A DNA stretch of 64,000 nt from Nocardioidaceae bacterium (GCA_030447585.1 JAUJOO010000006.1:1-64000), one strand, 5' to 3'. Positions 1 through 9,227 are shown, numbered from the stretch's first letter. Notes: generated by a model not told the origin, from the letters alone. Program-made: numbers and translations.

Positions 1-1
1 A

Positions 2-1330
2 CTGGCCCAGCTGGCCGACCTCCTCACGGGTGACCGCGCAGAAGCCGACCAGGTGGTCGTCGAAGCCTTCCTGGAGATGTACGGCGTCTGGCCAAGTGTC
101 GCCGCGTCTCGAGACCCCCTCGCGACTGCCCGACGACGCCTGGTGGCGACACACCGCCGTACCTCCCGGCGGCGAGCCAGGGCGCAGCGTGAGCCGGCCC
201 TGGACCTTGCCGACGGCGTTGGCGCGCCGCCTGAGCGGCCTCGCCCGGTCGACGCTGTCTGGCAGGCGATGCTCGACCTCGCACCGCGTCAGCGAGCCGT
301 GCTGGTGTTACGACTGTTCGAACAACTTTGCGACCGGGAGATCGCTCGAGCTTTGACCACACCGGAACGCGTTGTCGCTCGCTCTGCCCGCCATGGACTC
401 GAGCAGGTGGGGATGACCGCCGGACTGGTCGTGGAGGATGAGATCTCGGGCCGGCGAAGCCATGGCGCCCTCGACATGGTGGCGGCACAGGTCGCGGCCT
501 GTTTCGAGGAGCATCATCGAGACGCCCCCGATGTCGTGGTCCCGCTGGCAAGAATCCACGCAGGCACCGTAGGTATCCGCCCCCACCGATCCCGAACCCG
601 GCCCCTCGTCTTCGCAGGCGCGGCGTCGGCGCTGGCGCTCGTCGGCGTCCTCGCCGTTCGGGTGTGGCCGGATGAGCCCGTGCCTCAGGGCTCACCGGCA
701 GCCTCGGCTGCAGTGTCGATTCTTCCTGCTGCTCCGCCAGGAACGCGCCTGGTCGGGTACGCCGATGTCGCCGTCGCGGTACCCGACGACTGGGGACACA
801 ATGCCGTCTCCTGCAACGGAGAACCACAAGACAGCGTCATCTACCCTGACGCGGCCGTCACCGAGAGGTGTGCCGTCGACCCCCGAGTCTCCACCGTCGC
901 CTTCACGAACCCGACCTCGGCCGCCATGTACTACAGCAGCATTCACCCGCCGGTTATCGACAGGATCGACGGCGACAAGGTGCTCGGGACGGCGTTGAAC
1001 CGCACGCACGGGGTGTACGAGCAGACGGTCGTCGTACCGAGCTCAGGCTTCCTGATGGTGGTGCGATCGCCTCGCCAGTCCGTTGTCCGCGATGTGGTCG
1101 GTTCCGTACGTGTCGTACCCGAAGGTTTCACGGTCGTGCCCGCGTGTGGCGGTCAGCGCCTTGGCGACGCCTTCGCCGCTCTGCTCGCCGCCGGCTTGAA
1201 GCCTGCTGTCAACCGCGTTTCGACGGCGTCGGAGCGGCTCGGACAGCCACCGGTCAAGTACCAAGACGTGGACTCCGGCCAGCTTGTCCCGGTCGGTTCT
1301 GAGGTCGCCCTTTTCGTGCCCAGCTCGTGA
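2..1330 (+). CDS. SigE-type sigma factor fused to membrane anchor and PASTA-like domain (5' partial)
   Basis: The frame is open from the window edge, so the start lies upstream. Residues are numbered from the ATG at 53. The visible N-terminus (LTGDRAEADQVVVEAFLEMY) resembles the end of sigma-70 region 2 in SigE-family ECF factors. Residues 65-118 (LDLAPRQRAVLVLRLFEQL, then EIARALTTPERVVARSA) resemble region 4 with its helix-turn-helix. Residues 184-204 form one hydrophobic segment after an Arg-rich stretch. About 220 residues follow, with three cysteines, ending in a PASTA-like tail. Inference: a membrane-tethered transcription factor with an outside sensor part, without a separate anti-sigma partner in view. 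The HTH looks weak, so DNA binding is not certain. Confidence 0.7.
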   Translation: MAQLADLLTGDRAEADQVVVEAFLEMYGVWPSVAASRDPLATARRRLVATHRRTSRRRARAQREPALDLADGVGAPPERPRPVDAVWQAMLDLAPRQRAVLVLRLFEQLCDREIARALTTPERVVARSARHGLEQVGMTAGLVVEDEISGRRSHGALDMVAAQVAACFEEHHRDAPDVVVPLARIHAGTVGIRPHRSRTRPLVFAGAASALALVGVLAVRVWPDEPVPQGSPAASAAVSILPAAPPGTRLVGYADVAVAVPDDWGHNAVSCNGEPQDSVIYPDAAVTERCAVDPRVSTVAFTNPTSAAMYYSSIHPPVIDRIDGDKVLGTALNRTHGVYEQTVVVPSSGFLMVVRSPRQSVVRDVVGSVRVVPEGFTVVPACGGQRLGDAFAALLAAGLKPAVNRVSTASERLGQPPVKYQDVDSGQLVPVGSEVALFVPSS

Positions 1331-1349
1331 AGCGCGGCACCACCTAGTC

Positions 1350-2339
1350 TCATCGGTGCAGGGCCGGGAGGACGTCGCGCCCGAAGACGTCCAGCCACTC
1401 GGTCTGGTTGCGCCCCACATTGTGGAGGTAGAGCTGGCTGATACCGAGGTCGAGGAACCGTTGGATCTCGGCGCGATGGGCATCGGGATCGGAGGAGATC
1501 ACCATCCGGCCCTCGAAGTCTTCAGGACGTACCAGCGCAGCCATCTGCGCGAAGTCGAACGGCGAGCGCACGTCCTGCTTGGCGAACTTCATGCCGCCGT
1601 TCGGCCACTCGGTCATCGCGTTCTCGAGCGCCTCCTCGTCGGTCGGAGCCCAGGACAGGTGCAGCTGCAGCAGCTTCGGCATCGTCGAAGGGTCCTTGCC
1701 GGCAGCCGCTGCGCCCTCGTCGAACTTCGCGAGCACACCAGCGACCTTCTCCGTGGTCGCGCCCGGTGTGATGATCCCGTCGCAGCGGGCGCCCGCCTTC
1801 TTGGCGGTGATCGGGCCCGCCGTGGCGACAAGGATCGGCGGCGGCGGCGAGGGCATCGTCCACATCCGGACAGAGTGCAGCTTGAAGAACTCCCCCGAGT
1901 GCTTGACGTCCTTGCCCGTGAAAAGCTTCTGGATCAGCTCCACCGCCTCGAACATCATCCGGATACGTTCCGGCGCCTCCGGCCAGTAGCCGCCGAACAT
2001 GTGCTCGTTGAGCGCTTCTCCGGAGCCGAGGCCGAGCCACGTGCGACCTGGGTACATGGCTTCCAGCGTCGCGGCCGCCTGCGCCACCACCGCGGGATGA
2101 TGTCGAAAGGTGGGGCAGGTGACCCCCGGGCCAAGATCGCCCGTCGTGCGCTGGCCCACTGCGCTCAGCACATTCCAGACGTACGACGCCTGGCCCTGTT
2201 GCGGCACCCAGGGCTGGAAGTGGTCGGCGGCCATCGTCCCCACGAAGCCGTGCTGCTCGGCGGTCTCGCAGAGCTGGATCATCTCCTGTGGCGCGAACTG
2301 CTCCAGAGCCGCGGCATACCCGATCTTCACATCACTCAT
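1350..2339 (-). CDS. LLM-class F420-dependent oxidoreductase, FGD-like
   Basis: A 329-residue luciferase-like TIM-barrel enzyme of the F420-dependent glucose-6-phosphate dehydrogenase family. Near the N-terminus ADHFQPWVPQQG carries the FGD-type active-site His, and LGLGSGEALNEH carries the matching Glu. RMVISSDPD near the C-terminus aligns with the region of the FGD phosphate-binding Arg. The other sugar-phosphate residues are less clear, so the substrate may not be glucose-6-phosphate. The ATG at 2339 is chosen over an in-frame ATG at 2357 because AAGGA sits 7 nt upstream of it. The cofactor is reduced or oxidised F420 by family. The gene is divergent from the sirtuin gene. Confidence 0.88.
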   Translation of the reverse strand: MSDVKIGYAAALEQFAPQEMIQLCETAEQHGFVGTMAADHFQPWVPQQGQASYVWNVLSAVGQRTTGDLGPGVTCPTFRHHPAVVAQAAATLEAMYPGRTWLGLGSGEALNEHMFGGYWPEAPERIRMMFEAVELIQKLFTGKDVKHSGEFFKLHSVRMWTMPSPPPPILVATAGPITAKKAGARCDGIITPGATTEKVAGVLAKFDEGAAAAGKDPSTMPKLLQLHLSWAPTDEEALENAMTEWPNGGMKFAKQDVRSPFDFAQMAALVRPEDFEGRMVISSDPDAHRAEIQRFLDLGISQLYLHNVGRNQTEWLDVFGRDVLPALHR

Positions 2340-2423
2340 AGGTGCATCCTTGCGCACGGTCGTCGGCAGGCAGGGCCACGAGTGCCGGGAGCGACGCGGT
2401 GTTCGCAGTAGCCTCGAAGCACC

Positions 2424-3311
2424 ATGAGCATCGTCCGCGGCCCGTCGACACGTCGGATCTCACCACCGACCGTCGAGCCGCCCCACGCTGGCGTGGACGG
2501 GCTGGCGGAGTTCATCTCCGAGCACCGCCGCATCTTCGTGCTCACGGGAGCAGGTTGCAGCACAGACTCCGGTATCCCCGACTATCGTGACTCCGACGGA
2601 GGCTGGAAGCGTCAGCAGCCGGTGCAGTTCGCTGCGTTCATGGGCGATGCTCGCGCGAGAGCACGGTACTGGGCTCGCAGCCTGGTGGGATGGCAGAGCT
2701 TCGGGACGGCCAGACCCAACGACGCACACCTCGCTCTTGCGGGCCTCGAGCGCACTGGCAACCTCAGCCTACTGGTGACACAGAACGTCGACGGGCTTCA
2801 CCAGGCGGCCGGCTCTCACCGGGTCATCGACCTCCACGGGCGACTCGATCGGGTTGTTTGCATGACCTGCCGGCAGGTGTCGCCGCGCGCCACGTGGCAA
2901 CAGCTCCTCCTCAGCCGTAACCAGTCCTGGGAAGGCGTGCACGGCCGCATCGCGCCGGACGGTGACGCCGACCTCGACGGGCTGAACTTCGAAGGCTTCG
3001 AGGTGCCTGGCTGCCGAGGCTGTGGCGGGATCGTCAAGCCCGACGTGGTGTTCTTCGGTGAGAACGTGCCGCCCTGGCGGCACGCGCAGGCAACGGCGTC
3101 TCTGGCAACGTCGGGTGCGGTCCTTGTCGTCGGATCCTCCCTCGCCGTGCACTCCGGCTACCGGTACGCCGTGGCGGCGGCTCGGATGGCCAAGCCGGTG
3201 GCGGCAGTCAACCTCGGCCGGACCAGGGCCGACCACCTGCTCCAGTTCAAAGTGTCCGCCGCGGCGGGGACGACGCTGAACGCCGTACGTCGTCGCCTGG
3301 ACCGCGGCTGA
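2424..3311 (+). CDS. Sir2-family NAD-dependent protein deacylase
   Basis: A 295-residue sirtuin that removes acyl groups from lysine using NAD. GAGCSTDSGIPDYRD forms the NAD-binding loop. TQNVDGLHQAAGS and the catalytic His in VIDLHGRL follow. Four zinc ligands are present as CMTC and CRGC, about 55 residues apart, and VFFGENVP is the usual conserved stretch after them. GSSLAVHSGYRY completes the Rossmann part. The first 25 residues are a variable extension, so the true start could be slightly downstream. No strong ribosome-binding site is seen before the ATG, which would fit leaderless translation. No neighbour suggests the substrate. Confidence 0.93.
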   Translation: MSIVRGPSTRRISPPTVEPPHAGVDGLAEFISEHRRIFVLTGAGCSTDSGIPDYRDSDGGWKRQQPVQFAAFMGDARARARYWARSLVGWQSFGTARPNDAHLALAGLERTGNLSLLVTQNVDGLHQAAGSHRVIDLHGRLDRVVCMTCRQVSPRATWQQLLLSRNQSWEGVHGRIAPDGDADLDGLNFEGFEVPGCRGCGGIVKPDVVFFGENVPPWRHAQATASLATSGAVLVVGSSLAVHSGYRYAVAAARMAKPVAAVNLGRTRADHLLQFKVSAAAGTTLNAVRRRLDRG

Positions 3312-3348
3312 GCGCGGAGACGCCTGGCAGCCGGTAGCGTCCGTCTGT

Positions 3349-4164
3349 ATGACAGGCAGGCCCGCCGCCGAGTTTGGTCCGGTAGGTGATGCGGAGGCAC
3401 AGCGTGCCAACCGCGGGGACTGGGACAGGGAGGCCGACGAGTACCAACGCGAGCACGGTGACTTCCTTGGCAACGCAGGCTTCGTCTGGTCGCCTGAGGG
3501 CGTCGACGAAGCTGATGTGCGCTTGCTGGGAGACGTCCGGGGCCGACGCGTCCTGGAGATAGGCTGCGGCGCCGCCCAGTGCTCTCGATGGTTGCGCGCC
3601 GAAGGCGCCTCGTCCATTGGTATCGACCTGTCCTTTCGACAGCTCCAGCACAGCCGACGTCTTGATGACGAGACGGCCATCGTCGTACCAACAGCGTGTG
3701 CGACGGCTACCGGGCTGCCGTTCCCCGACGACTGCTTCGACCTCGCGTGCTCGGCCTTCGGTGCGCTGCCGTTCATCGTCGACGTTGCGGCGGCGCTGGG
3801 CGAGGTCTCGCGAGTACTCGAGCCCGGGGGCCGCTTCGTCTTCTCCGTTACCCATCCCATGCGCCAGGTCGTACCTGACGAGCCGGACGGAGAGCAAAGC
3901 CTCCACATCGTGCGCTCATACTTCGACCGATCCGCGTACGTCGAGCTCGACGACGACGGCGTCGTGTCGTACGTCGAGCCACACCACACCCTCGGCGACT
4001 GGATCGGTGCCATCGCTGCCACCGGGCTGGTCCTGACCTCTCTCCTCGAGCCAGAGTGGCCGGTCGGGCACACCCGCGGCTGGGGAGCCTGGGGTCCAGG
4101 GCGCGGCGCCTACCTGCCCGGTACGGCGATCTTCTCGACGACCCTGCCGACAGTCAGGAGCTGA
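3349..4164 (+). CDS. Class I SAM-dependent methyltransferase
   Basis: A 271-residue class I methyltransferase. Motif I is VLEIGCGAAQCSRWL (about residue 66), followed by GIDLSFRQL at the SAM-ribose strand, DDCFDLACSAFGALPFI for motif II/III, and VLEPGGRFVFS for the post-III strand. The N-terminal WDREADEYQREHG and the C-terminal aromatic tail are typical of unassigned actinobacterial methyltransferases of the Methyltransf_11/25 type. The substrate cannot be read from the sequence. It lies 37 nt after the sirtuin gene on the same strand and may be co-transcribed. The ATG has no clear Shine-Dalgarno sequence. Confidence 0.9.
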   Translation: MTGRPAAEFGPVGDAEAQRANRGDWDREADEYQREHGDFLGNAGFVWSPEGVDEADVRLLGDVRGRRVLEIGCGAAQCSRWLRAEGASSIGIDLSFRQLQHSRRLDDETAIVVPTACATATGLPFPDDCFDLACSAFGALPFIVDVAAALGEVSRVLEPGGRFVFSVTHPMRQVVPDEPDGEQSLHIVRSYFDRSAYVELDDDGVVSYVEPHHTLGDWIGAIAATGLVLTSLLEPEWPVGHTRGWGAWGPGRGAYLPGTAIFSTTLPTVRS

Positions 4165-4191
4165 TCCGCGCTTGCCCGGCAGACTGACCTC

Positions 4192-5397
4192 ATGAGTGCA
4201 GCGGCGCCGGTCCCGGTGCCAAGTCAGGTGCGGGCGACGGGAGTCGTCGCCACCGGGATGATGACGATGAACGTCTTGGCCTATGGTTTCTCGCTGCTGT
4301 GTGCAAGGCTCCTCGGACCCACCCCGTTCGGTGCCATCAGCGCACTTCTCAGCGTTCTGATCGTCGCCAACGTCGGCGCGCTGGCGCTCCAGGCCACGGG
4401 AGCCCGGCGACTGGCCACGTCCAGCCCGGAGCACCGCCACGCCGTCACCCGAGATCTGCTCCGCGACGCCTGGCTTGTCGCCGGCGCCCTCGGGCTCGTC
4501 CTGCTCGCGTTGGCGCCAGTCATTAACCGGCTGTTGCACCTCGACGACTGGGTGGTCGCCTGCCTGCCTGCCTTCGCGGCGGTGCCGTTGACGCTGATGG
4601 GTGCCTACGCCGGCATCCTTCAGGGCGGTCGCCGCTGGGTCCGGCTGTCGGTTGTGTACGCGAGCATGGGGCTGGCCCGACTCGTCGTTGGTGGAGCGGC
4701 CGTCCTCATCGAGCCGACACTGAGGTCCGCCATGGTCGGGGTCGCCGTCGGTGGCATCGCTCCGGCTCTGGTGGGGGCGGCGTACTGCCGTGGCACGGCT
4801 GGCGGCGCACGCGACCACCAACCGGCTCTCCGGGAGCTGTGGAGCAACGGACATGCCCTGCTGGCGTTCTTCGCTTTCACGAACTTCGACGTGCTCCTTG
4901 CCCGCCATCTGTTCGACCAGCACGACGCGGGCATCTACGCAGCCGGGGCCATCCTCGCGAAGGCGGGCCTGTTCCTGCCCACCTTCGTCCTCGTCGTCGC
5001 CTTCCCCACGATGGCCGCCGAACGCAACGGTCGACCCTGGCTCAAGCCGCTGCTCGCCGTCGCGGCACTCGGCCTTGCCGCGGTTCTCGGCACGGCGCTG
5101 CTCCCCGACCTAGCGGTCGCGTTCGCTGGGGGCGGCGAGTACGCCGACCTGACAGACGTGGCCTGGTTGTTCGCGCTCGAGGGGACCCTGTTCGCCTGTC
5201 TGCAGATCCTGGTGTACGACACGATCGCCGCCCAGGCGCACGCCGCCTCGGTCTTGTGGCTGGGGTCAGCAGTCGTGGCCGTGGTTGCAGTGCCGGTCGC
5301 CGACTCGGTGCAGTACCTCGTCAGCATCGTGGCGCTTGTCGCCTTCGGCGCCGCAGTGACCACCACCGTGACGGCTAAGGCGACCGGCTACGACTGA
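4192..5397 (+). CDS. Polysaccharide flippase-like multi-spanning membrane protein
   Basis: 401 residues with about eleven to twelve hydrophobic segments across the whole length. The N-terminal pattern ATGMMTMNVLAYGFSLLCAR followed by LLGPTPFGAISALLSVLIV is that of Wzx/MATE-fold oligosaccharide flippases, including the G-P-x-x-F-G-x-I turn after helix 1. The second half (FTNFDVLLARHLFDQHDAGI, then AGAILAKAGLFLP) matches the start of the second half of the fold in the same family. Cargo is unknown, because no glycosyltransferase or polymerase gene is nearby. It starts 27 nt after the methyltransferase gene, so the two may form an operon. It converges on polA with 28 nt between. Confidence 0.78.
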   Translation: MSAAAPVPVPSQVRATGVVATGMMTMNVLAYGFSLLCARLLGPTPFGAISALLSVLIVANVGALALQATGARRLATSSPEHRHAVTRDLLRDAWLVAGALGLVLLALAPVINRLLHLDDWVVACLPAFAAVPLTLMGAYAGILQGGRRWVRLSVVYASMGLARLVVGGAAVLIEPTLRSAMVGVAVGGIAPALVGAAYCRGTAGGARDHQPALRELWSNGHALLAFFAFTNFDVLLARHLFDQHDAGIYAAGAILAKAGLFLPTFVLVVAFPTMAAERNGRPWLKPLLAVAALGLAAVLGTALLPDLAVAFAGGGEYADLTDVAWLFALEGTLFACLQILVYDTIAAQAHAASVLWLGSAVVAVVAVPVADSVQYLVSIVALVAFGAAVTTTVTAKATGYD

Positions 5398-5425
5398 CGT
5401 CGTGCCGGCAGCCGCATCGCTGCTG

Positions 5426-8134
5426 TCAGTGACCGGCCTCATGCCAGGTGCGGCCGATGCCCACCGAGACCTCCAGCGGAACAGCGAGGTCGGCGGCGGC
5501 CGCCATCTCTTGCCGCACGAGGCGCTCGAGAGCGGCGCGCTCTCCCGGTGCCACCTCGAACACCAGCTCGTCGTGGACCTGCAGGAGTGGGCGCGAAGAA
5601 AGTCCCTCGGCGGCCAGAGCGGCGTCTACCCTCAACATCGCTACCTTGATGATGTCGGCGGCGGAGCCCTGGATGGGAGCGTTGAGGGCCATCCGCTCCG
5701 CCATCTCACGGCGCTGGCGGTTGTCACTGGTGAGATCTGGCAGGTAGCGACGCCGACCGAGGAGCGTCTCGGTGAACCCAGTCCGCCGAGCCTCGTCGAC
5801 GACCCCGTGCAGGTAGCTTCGGACGCCGCCGAAGCGCTCGAAGTACTCGTCCATCAGGCCCCGGGCCTCCGCCGGCTCGATGCCTAGCTGCAGAGCGAGG
5901 CCGTACGCCGACAGTCCGTAGGCCAGGCCGTAGTTCATCGCCTTGATCTTGGAACGCTGCGCCTGCGTGACAGCGCCGGCGTCGGCATCGAACACCCGGG
6001 CCGCCATCACGGAGTGGAAGTCCTCCCCGGAGTGGAACGCGTCGATCAACCCGGCGTCCTCGGAGACGTGCGCCATGATGCGCATCTCGATCTGGCTGTA
6101 GTCGGCGGTGAGCAGTGACTCGAAGCCCTCTCCGACCACGAAGGCCTCCCGGATACGGCGACCCTCCTCGGTGCGGATGGGGATGTTCTGCAGGTTCGGC
6201 TCCGTGGACGAGAGCCGCCCTGTCGCCGCGATCAGCTGGTTGAACGTGGTGTGGATCCGGCCGTCGTCGGCAATCGTCTTGAGCAGACCCTCGACTGTCT
6301 GCCGCAGCCTCGTGGCGTCACGGTGGACGAGCAGATGCCGCAGGAAGGGGTGCGCGGTCTTGTGGTACAGCGACTGGAGCGCGTCTGCGTCAGTCGTGTA
6401 ACCGGTCTTTGTCCGCTTGGTCTTCGGCATGCCGAGCTCGTCGAAGAGCACTCCCTGCAGCTGCTTGGGCGACCCGAGGTTGATCTGCTTGCCGATCACG
6501 GCGTACGCCTCGTCCGCCGCCTCCTTGACCCGCGCGGCGAACTGCGCCTCGAGAGAGGTCAGGTAGTCGTCGTCCACCGCGATGCCGTCGCGCTCCATCA
6601 CGGCGAGGACTCCGACGAGTGGAAGCTCCACCTCTGCCAGGAGCCGGGAGCCACCCCGCGCCTCAAGCTCGGTGGACAGGGCGCCGGCCAGCTCCACGAC
6701 GGCATGAGCCCGCTGCATGGACTCGTTCGCGAGCGCCGAGTCCCCCTCCAGGTCGAAGGCCAGCTGGTCGGTCGAGGCAGCCGAACCCTTGAGCTCGCGG
6801 TGCAGGTAGCGCAGCGTCAGGTCGGCGAGGTCGTAGGACCGCTGGTCGGGGTGGGACAGGTATGCCGACAGGGCCGTGTCGGCGGCCAGCCCGCGAAGCT
6901 CCAACCCGCGCGCAGCCAGCATCAGCACCGCCGCCTTCGCGTCGTGCATGACCTTCGGACGAGCGGCGTCAGCTAGCCAGTCGGCCAGTGCACTCTCGTC
7001 CGCCGGACCGATCGTGGTCGTGTCGATCCAGGCTGCCGCCCCGTCCGCGGTCGCCACCGACACCGCCTCGACCTGGCCCGCCCCCAGCCGCCAGCTGCCG
7101 TCGACGTGCACACCGACGGGGGTGTCGCCGGCGGCGTGGGCCTCGAGCCATGCACGTACCTCGTCGACGCCCAGCCGGCTGCCGTCCAGCGCCGCCGCGT
7201 CGCTGATCTTGGGCTCGTCGACGGACAGTGTCTGGAACAACCGGTCACGGAGCACCCGGAACTCGAGGCCGTCGAAGATCTTGTGGACCTCGTCGCGGTC
7301 CCACGGCCGTTGGGCCAGCTCCGGTGGTGTGACGGGAAGGTCGAGATCACACACGAGAGCATTGATCCGACGGTTGCGGATGACGTCGGCCAGATGCACC
7401 CGCAGCGACTCCCCCGCCTTGCCGTGGATCTCGTCGACGTGAGCGACGACCTCGTCGAGCGTCTCATACTGGGAGATCCACTTCGCGGCGGTCTTCGGGC
7501 CCACTCCCGGCACACCGGGAAGGTTGTCACTGGACTCCCCCACCATGGCGGCGAGGTCTGGGTAGTTCTTAGGCGTAACGCCGTACCTGTCCCAGACCGC
7601 CTGCGGGGTCATCCGGGTGAGGTCGGAGACGCCCCTTACGGGGTACAGGACGGTGACGTGGTCCGAGACGAGCTGAAACGTGTCGCGGTCGCCGCTGCAG
7701 ATGAGGACGTCGTAGCCGGCTGCCACGGCCTGGGTGGTGAGAGTCGCGATGACATCGTCTGCCTCGAAGCCGTCCTTCTCCACAGTCACCACGCGCAGCG
7801 CGTCCAGGACCTCCTTGACCAGAGAGACCTGTCCCTTGAACTCGTCGGGGCTCTTCGACCGGTTCGCCTTGTAGTCGGCGTACTCCTCCGAGCGAAACGT
7901 CTGCCGCGACACGTCGAAGGCGACCGCCAGGTGAGTAGGGCTCTCGTCGCGGAGCACGTTGATGAGCATCGAAGTGAACCCGTAGACGGCATTCGTCGGC
8001 TGGCCGGTCGTCGTCGAGAAGTTCTCGACCGGCAGCGCGAAGAACGCCCGGTAGGCCAGCGAATGTCCGTCCAGGAGCAGCAGACGTGGCCGTGCATCGG
8101 TGACGCTGTCGGGTGCCGCGGACGTCGAAGCCAC
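5426..8134 (-). CDS. polA: DNA polymerase I
   Basis: 902 residues, the normal length for actinobacterial PolA, which fills gaps in repair and removes RNA primers. The N-terminal 5'-3' exonuclease domain (about 1-300) shows LLLDGHSLAYRAFF, the metal site GDRDTFQLVSD and the helix-hairpin-helix GVPGVGPKTAAKW. The middle domain (about 320-510) has the proofreading fold but no visible D-x-E motif, so 3'-5' exonuclease activity is probably absent, as is common in this phylum. The polymerase domain has motif A (TADYSQIEMRIMAH), motif B (KIKAMNYGLAYG) and motif C (VHDELVFEV). Translation starts at GTG. A truncated thioesterase gene is divergent 40 nt away. Confidence 0.98.
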   Translation of the reverse strand: MASTSAAPDSVTDARPRLLLLDGHSLAYRAFFALPVENFSTTTGQPTNAVYGFTSMLINVLRDESPTHLAVAFDVSRQTFRSEEYADYKANRSKSPDEFKGQVSLVKEVLDALRVVTVEKDGFEADDVIATLTTQAVAAGYDVLICSGDRDTFQLVSDHVTVLYPVRGVSDLTRMTPQAVWDRYGVTPKNYPDLAAMVGESSDNLPGVPGVGPKTAAKWISQYETLDEVVAHVDEIHGKAGESLRVHLADVIRNRRINALVCDLDLPVTPPELAQRPWDRDEVHKIFDGLEFRVLRDRLFQTLSVDEPKISDAAALDGSRLGVDEVRAWLEAHAAGDTPVGVHVDGSWRLGAGQVEAVSVATADGAAAWIDTTTIGPADESALADWLADAARPKVMHDAKAAVLMLAARGLELRGLAADTALSAYLSHPDQRSYDLADLTLRYLHRELKGSAASTDQLAFDLEGDSALANESMQRAHAVVELAGALSTELEARGGSRLLAEVELPLVGVLAVMERDGIAVDDDYLTSLEAQFAARVKEAADEAYAVIGKQINLGSPKQLQGVLFDELGMPKTKRTKTGYTTDADALQSLYHKTAHPFLRHLLVHRDATRLRQTVEGLLKTIADDGRIHTTFNQLIAATGRLSSTEPNLQNIPIRTEEGRRIREAFVVGEGFESLLTADYSQIEMRIMAHVSEDAGLIDAFHSGEDFHSVMAARVFDADAGAVTQAQRSKIKAMNYGLAYGLSAYGLALQLGIEPAEARGLMDEYFERFGGVRSYLHGVVDEARRTGFTETLLGRRRYLPDLTSDNRQRREMAERMALNAPIQGSAADIIKVAMLRVDAALAAEGLSSRPLLQVHDELVFEVAPGERAALERLVRQEMAAAADLAVPLEVSVGIGRTWHEAGH

Positions 8135-8174
8135 AAGGCGACTCTAGTGGGGGGCGCCGACGGCATTTCGGACA

Positions 8175-8501
8175 GTGCGGCCGGTCATTACGCTTGACGA
8201 TCGACCGTACGCCGTGCAGCACAGCCGAGCGGAGACCACATGGGCCTCGTGCGTGCTGGCCGAAAGCCTCGGATCCATCGGTGCCACCTTGTACGCACAG
8301 CCCGAGCAGGTGGCCGTCGGTGTCGACATCAATGCGACGCATCACCGCGCCGTCTCCGACGGCATCGTGACCGCGGTGGCAACCCCGGTCCACCTTAGGC
8401 GCAGCATCGCCTGCTACGAGATCGTCGTCTCCGATGACCAGGCGCGCCGGGTGTGCACTGCTCGCATCACGTGTCAGTTGATCGAGGCCCAGAAGAGCTG
8501 A
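8175..8501 (+). pseudogene. PaaI-type hotdog thioesterase, 5' end lost
   Basis: The 108-residue frame matches the C-terminal two thirds of the PaaI-like thioesterase usually found next to polA in actinobacteria: ASCVLAESLGSIGA, VGVDINATHHRA, VATPVHLRR, YEIVV and RRVCTARITC. Homologues have roughly 65 residues before ASCVLAE and a His-Gly-Gly motif immediately in front of it. Here only about 23 unrelated residues precede it. A different frame (8222-8244) reads QPSGDHMG, which looks like the missing N-Q-P-Y-G-x-x-H-G-G segment, and a stop at 8195 closes that frame. A full-length gene would overlap the polA start. The 3' end overlaps the convergent GNAT gene by 35 nt. It is probably non-functional. 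Confidence 0.7.
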
Positions 8502-9051
8502 GACGCGAACGGCGCATCAACCGCCGCGTTGCGACCACGTTGGTGGCGATCGACTTCGTGGGCGCTGCGTAGAGACGGGCACGCAACCCCGCGACGGTTG
8601 ACGCCCTGACAACAGCGGCTTGGCTCATCCCGAGGCGAGCAAGGAAGCGGTTGGAGTCGCGCGCGGTTGCGGCCACCGTGGCGATAATGTGCCTCGAGTC
8701 CTTCTCCTCGGCCCACTCTGTCGCCGCCGACATGAGCGACGTGCCGACGCCGCGGCGGCGGTGGTCGCTCAGCACATGTAGGTGGCCGACGTGCACGGCG
8801 TCCTCGTCATGGATCGGCGAGATGGCGGCACGACGCAGATGGGCGACGCCGACCACGATGTCGTCGAGGAGGGCGACGATCAACCGCTCGGAAGGATCTG
8901 TGTCGAGTCTCGCGATCGCTCGCTGCGTGTCTTCGGGGGTGGTCGTCAAACACATCCGCTCGGAGGTCTGGCCGAAGCCCTCCCAGATGCCGACCAGGTC
9001 AGGCGCATCCGAGACGACAGCGTCCCGCACGACTACAGATCCGCGAGCCAT
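8467..9051 (-). CDS. GNAT-family N-acetyltransferase
   Basis: 194 residues with one GNAT domain. The N-terminal strand VVVRDAVVSDAPDLVGIWEG and the central HVGHLHVLSDHRRRGVGTSL carry the acetyl-CoA pyrophosphate-binding motif (R-R-R-G-V-G). DSNRFLARLGM is the usual helix before the last strands. About 45 residues at the C-terminus are Arg/Ser-rich, lack family similarity and overlap the end of the thioesterase remnant on the other strand. The extension may be read-through after an earlier stop was lost. GGAGGAG lies just upstream of the ATG. The acyl acceptor is unknown. Confidence 0.85.
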   Translation of the reverse strand: MARGSVVVRDAVVSDAPDLVGIWEGFGQTSERMCLTTTPEDTQRAIARLDTDPSERLIVALLDDIVVGVAHLRRAAISPIHDEDAVHVGHLHVLSDHRRRGVGTSLMSAATEWAEEKDSRHIIATVAATARDSNRFLARLGMSQAAVVRASTVAGLRARLYAAPTKSIATNVVATRRLMRRSRLSSSGPRSTDT

Positions 9052-9227
9052 GGGCTCCTCCAGTTCTGTTCAGTCCCGCGTGGTCTGTGAGTTCACCCAT
9101 CGCGGCACTCGTTACGATGCACGGACAAAACGGGCCTCGGCTCACCTTACGGGTGCATGCCGTCGGCGGCCAGTCGAGGCCCGACATTCTCAGACTCCTC
9201 CGACGCCTGTTACCGAAAGGAGGTCGC

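Noticed and set aside
1284-2411. 375-residue frame on the plus strand
   Set aside because: It is antisense to the F420-type oxidoreductase, has an Arg/His/Leu-rich composition typical of high-GC shadow frames and no family pattern.
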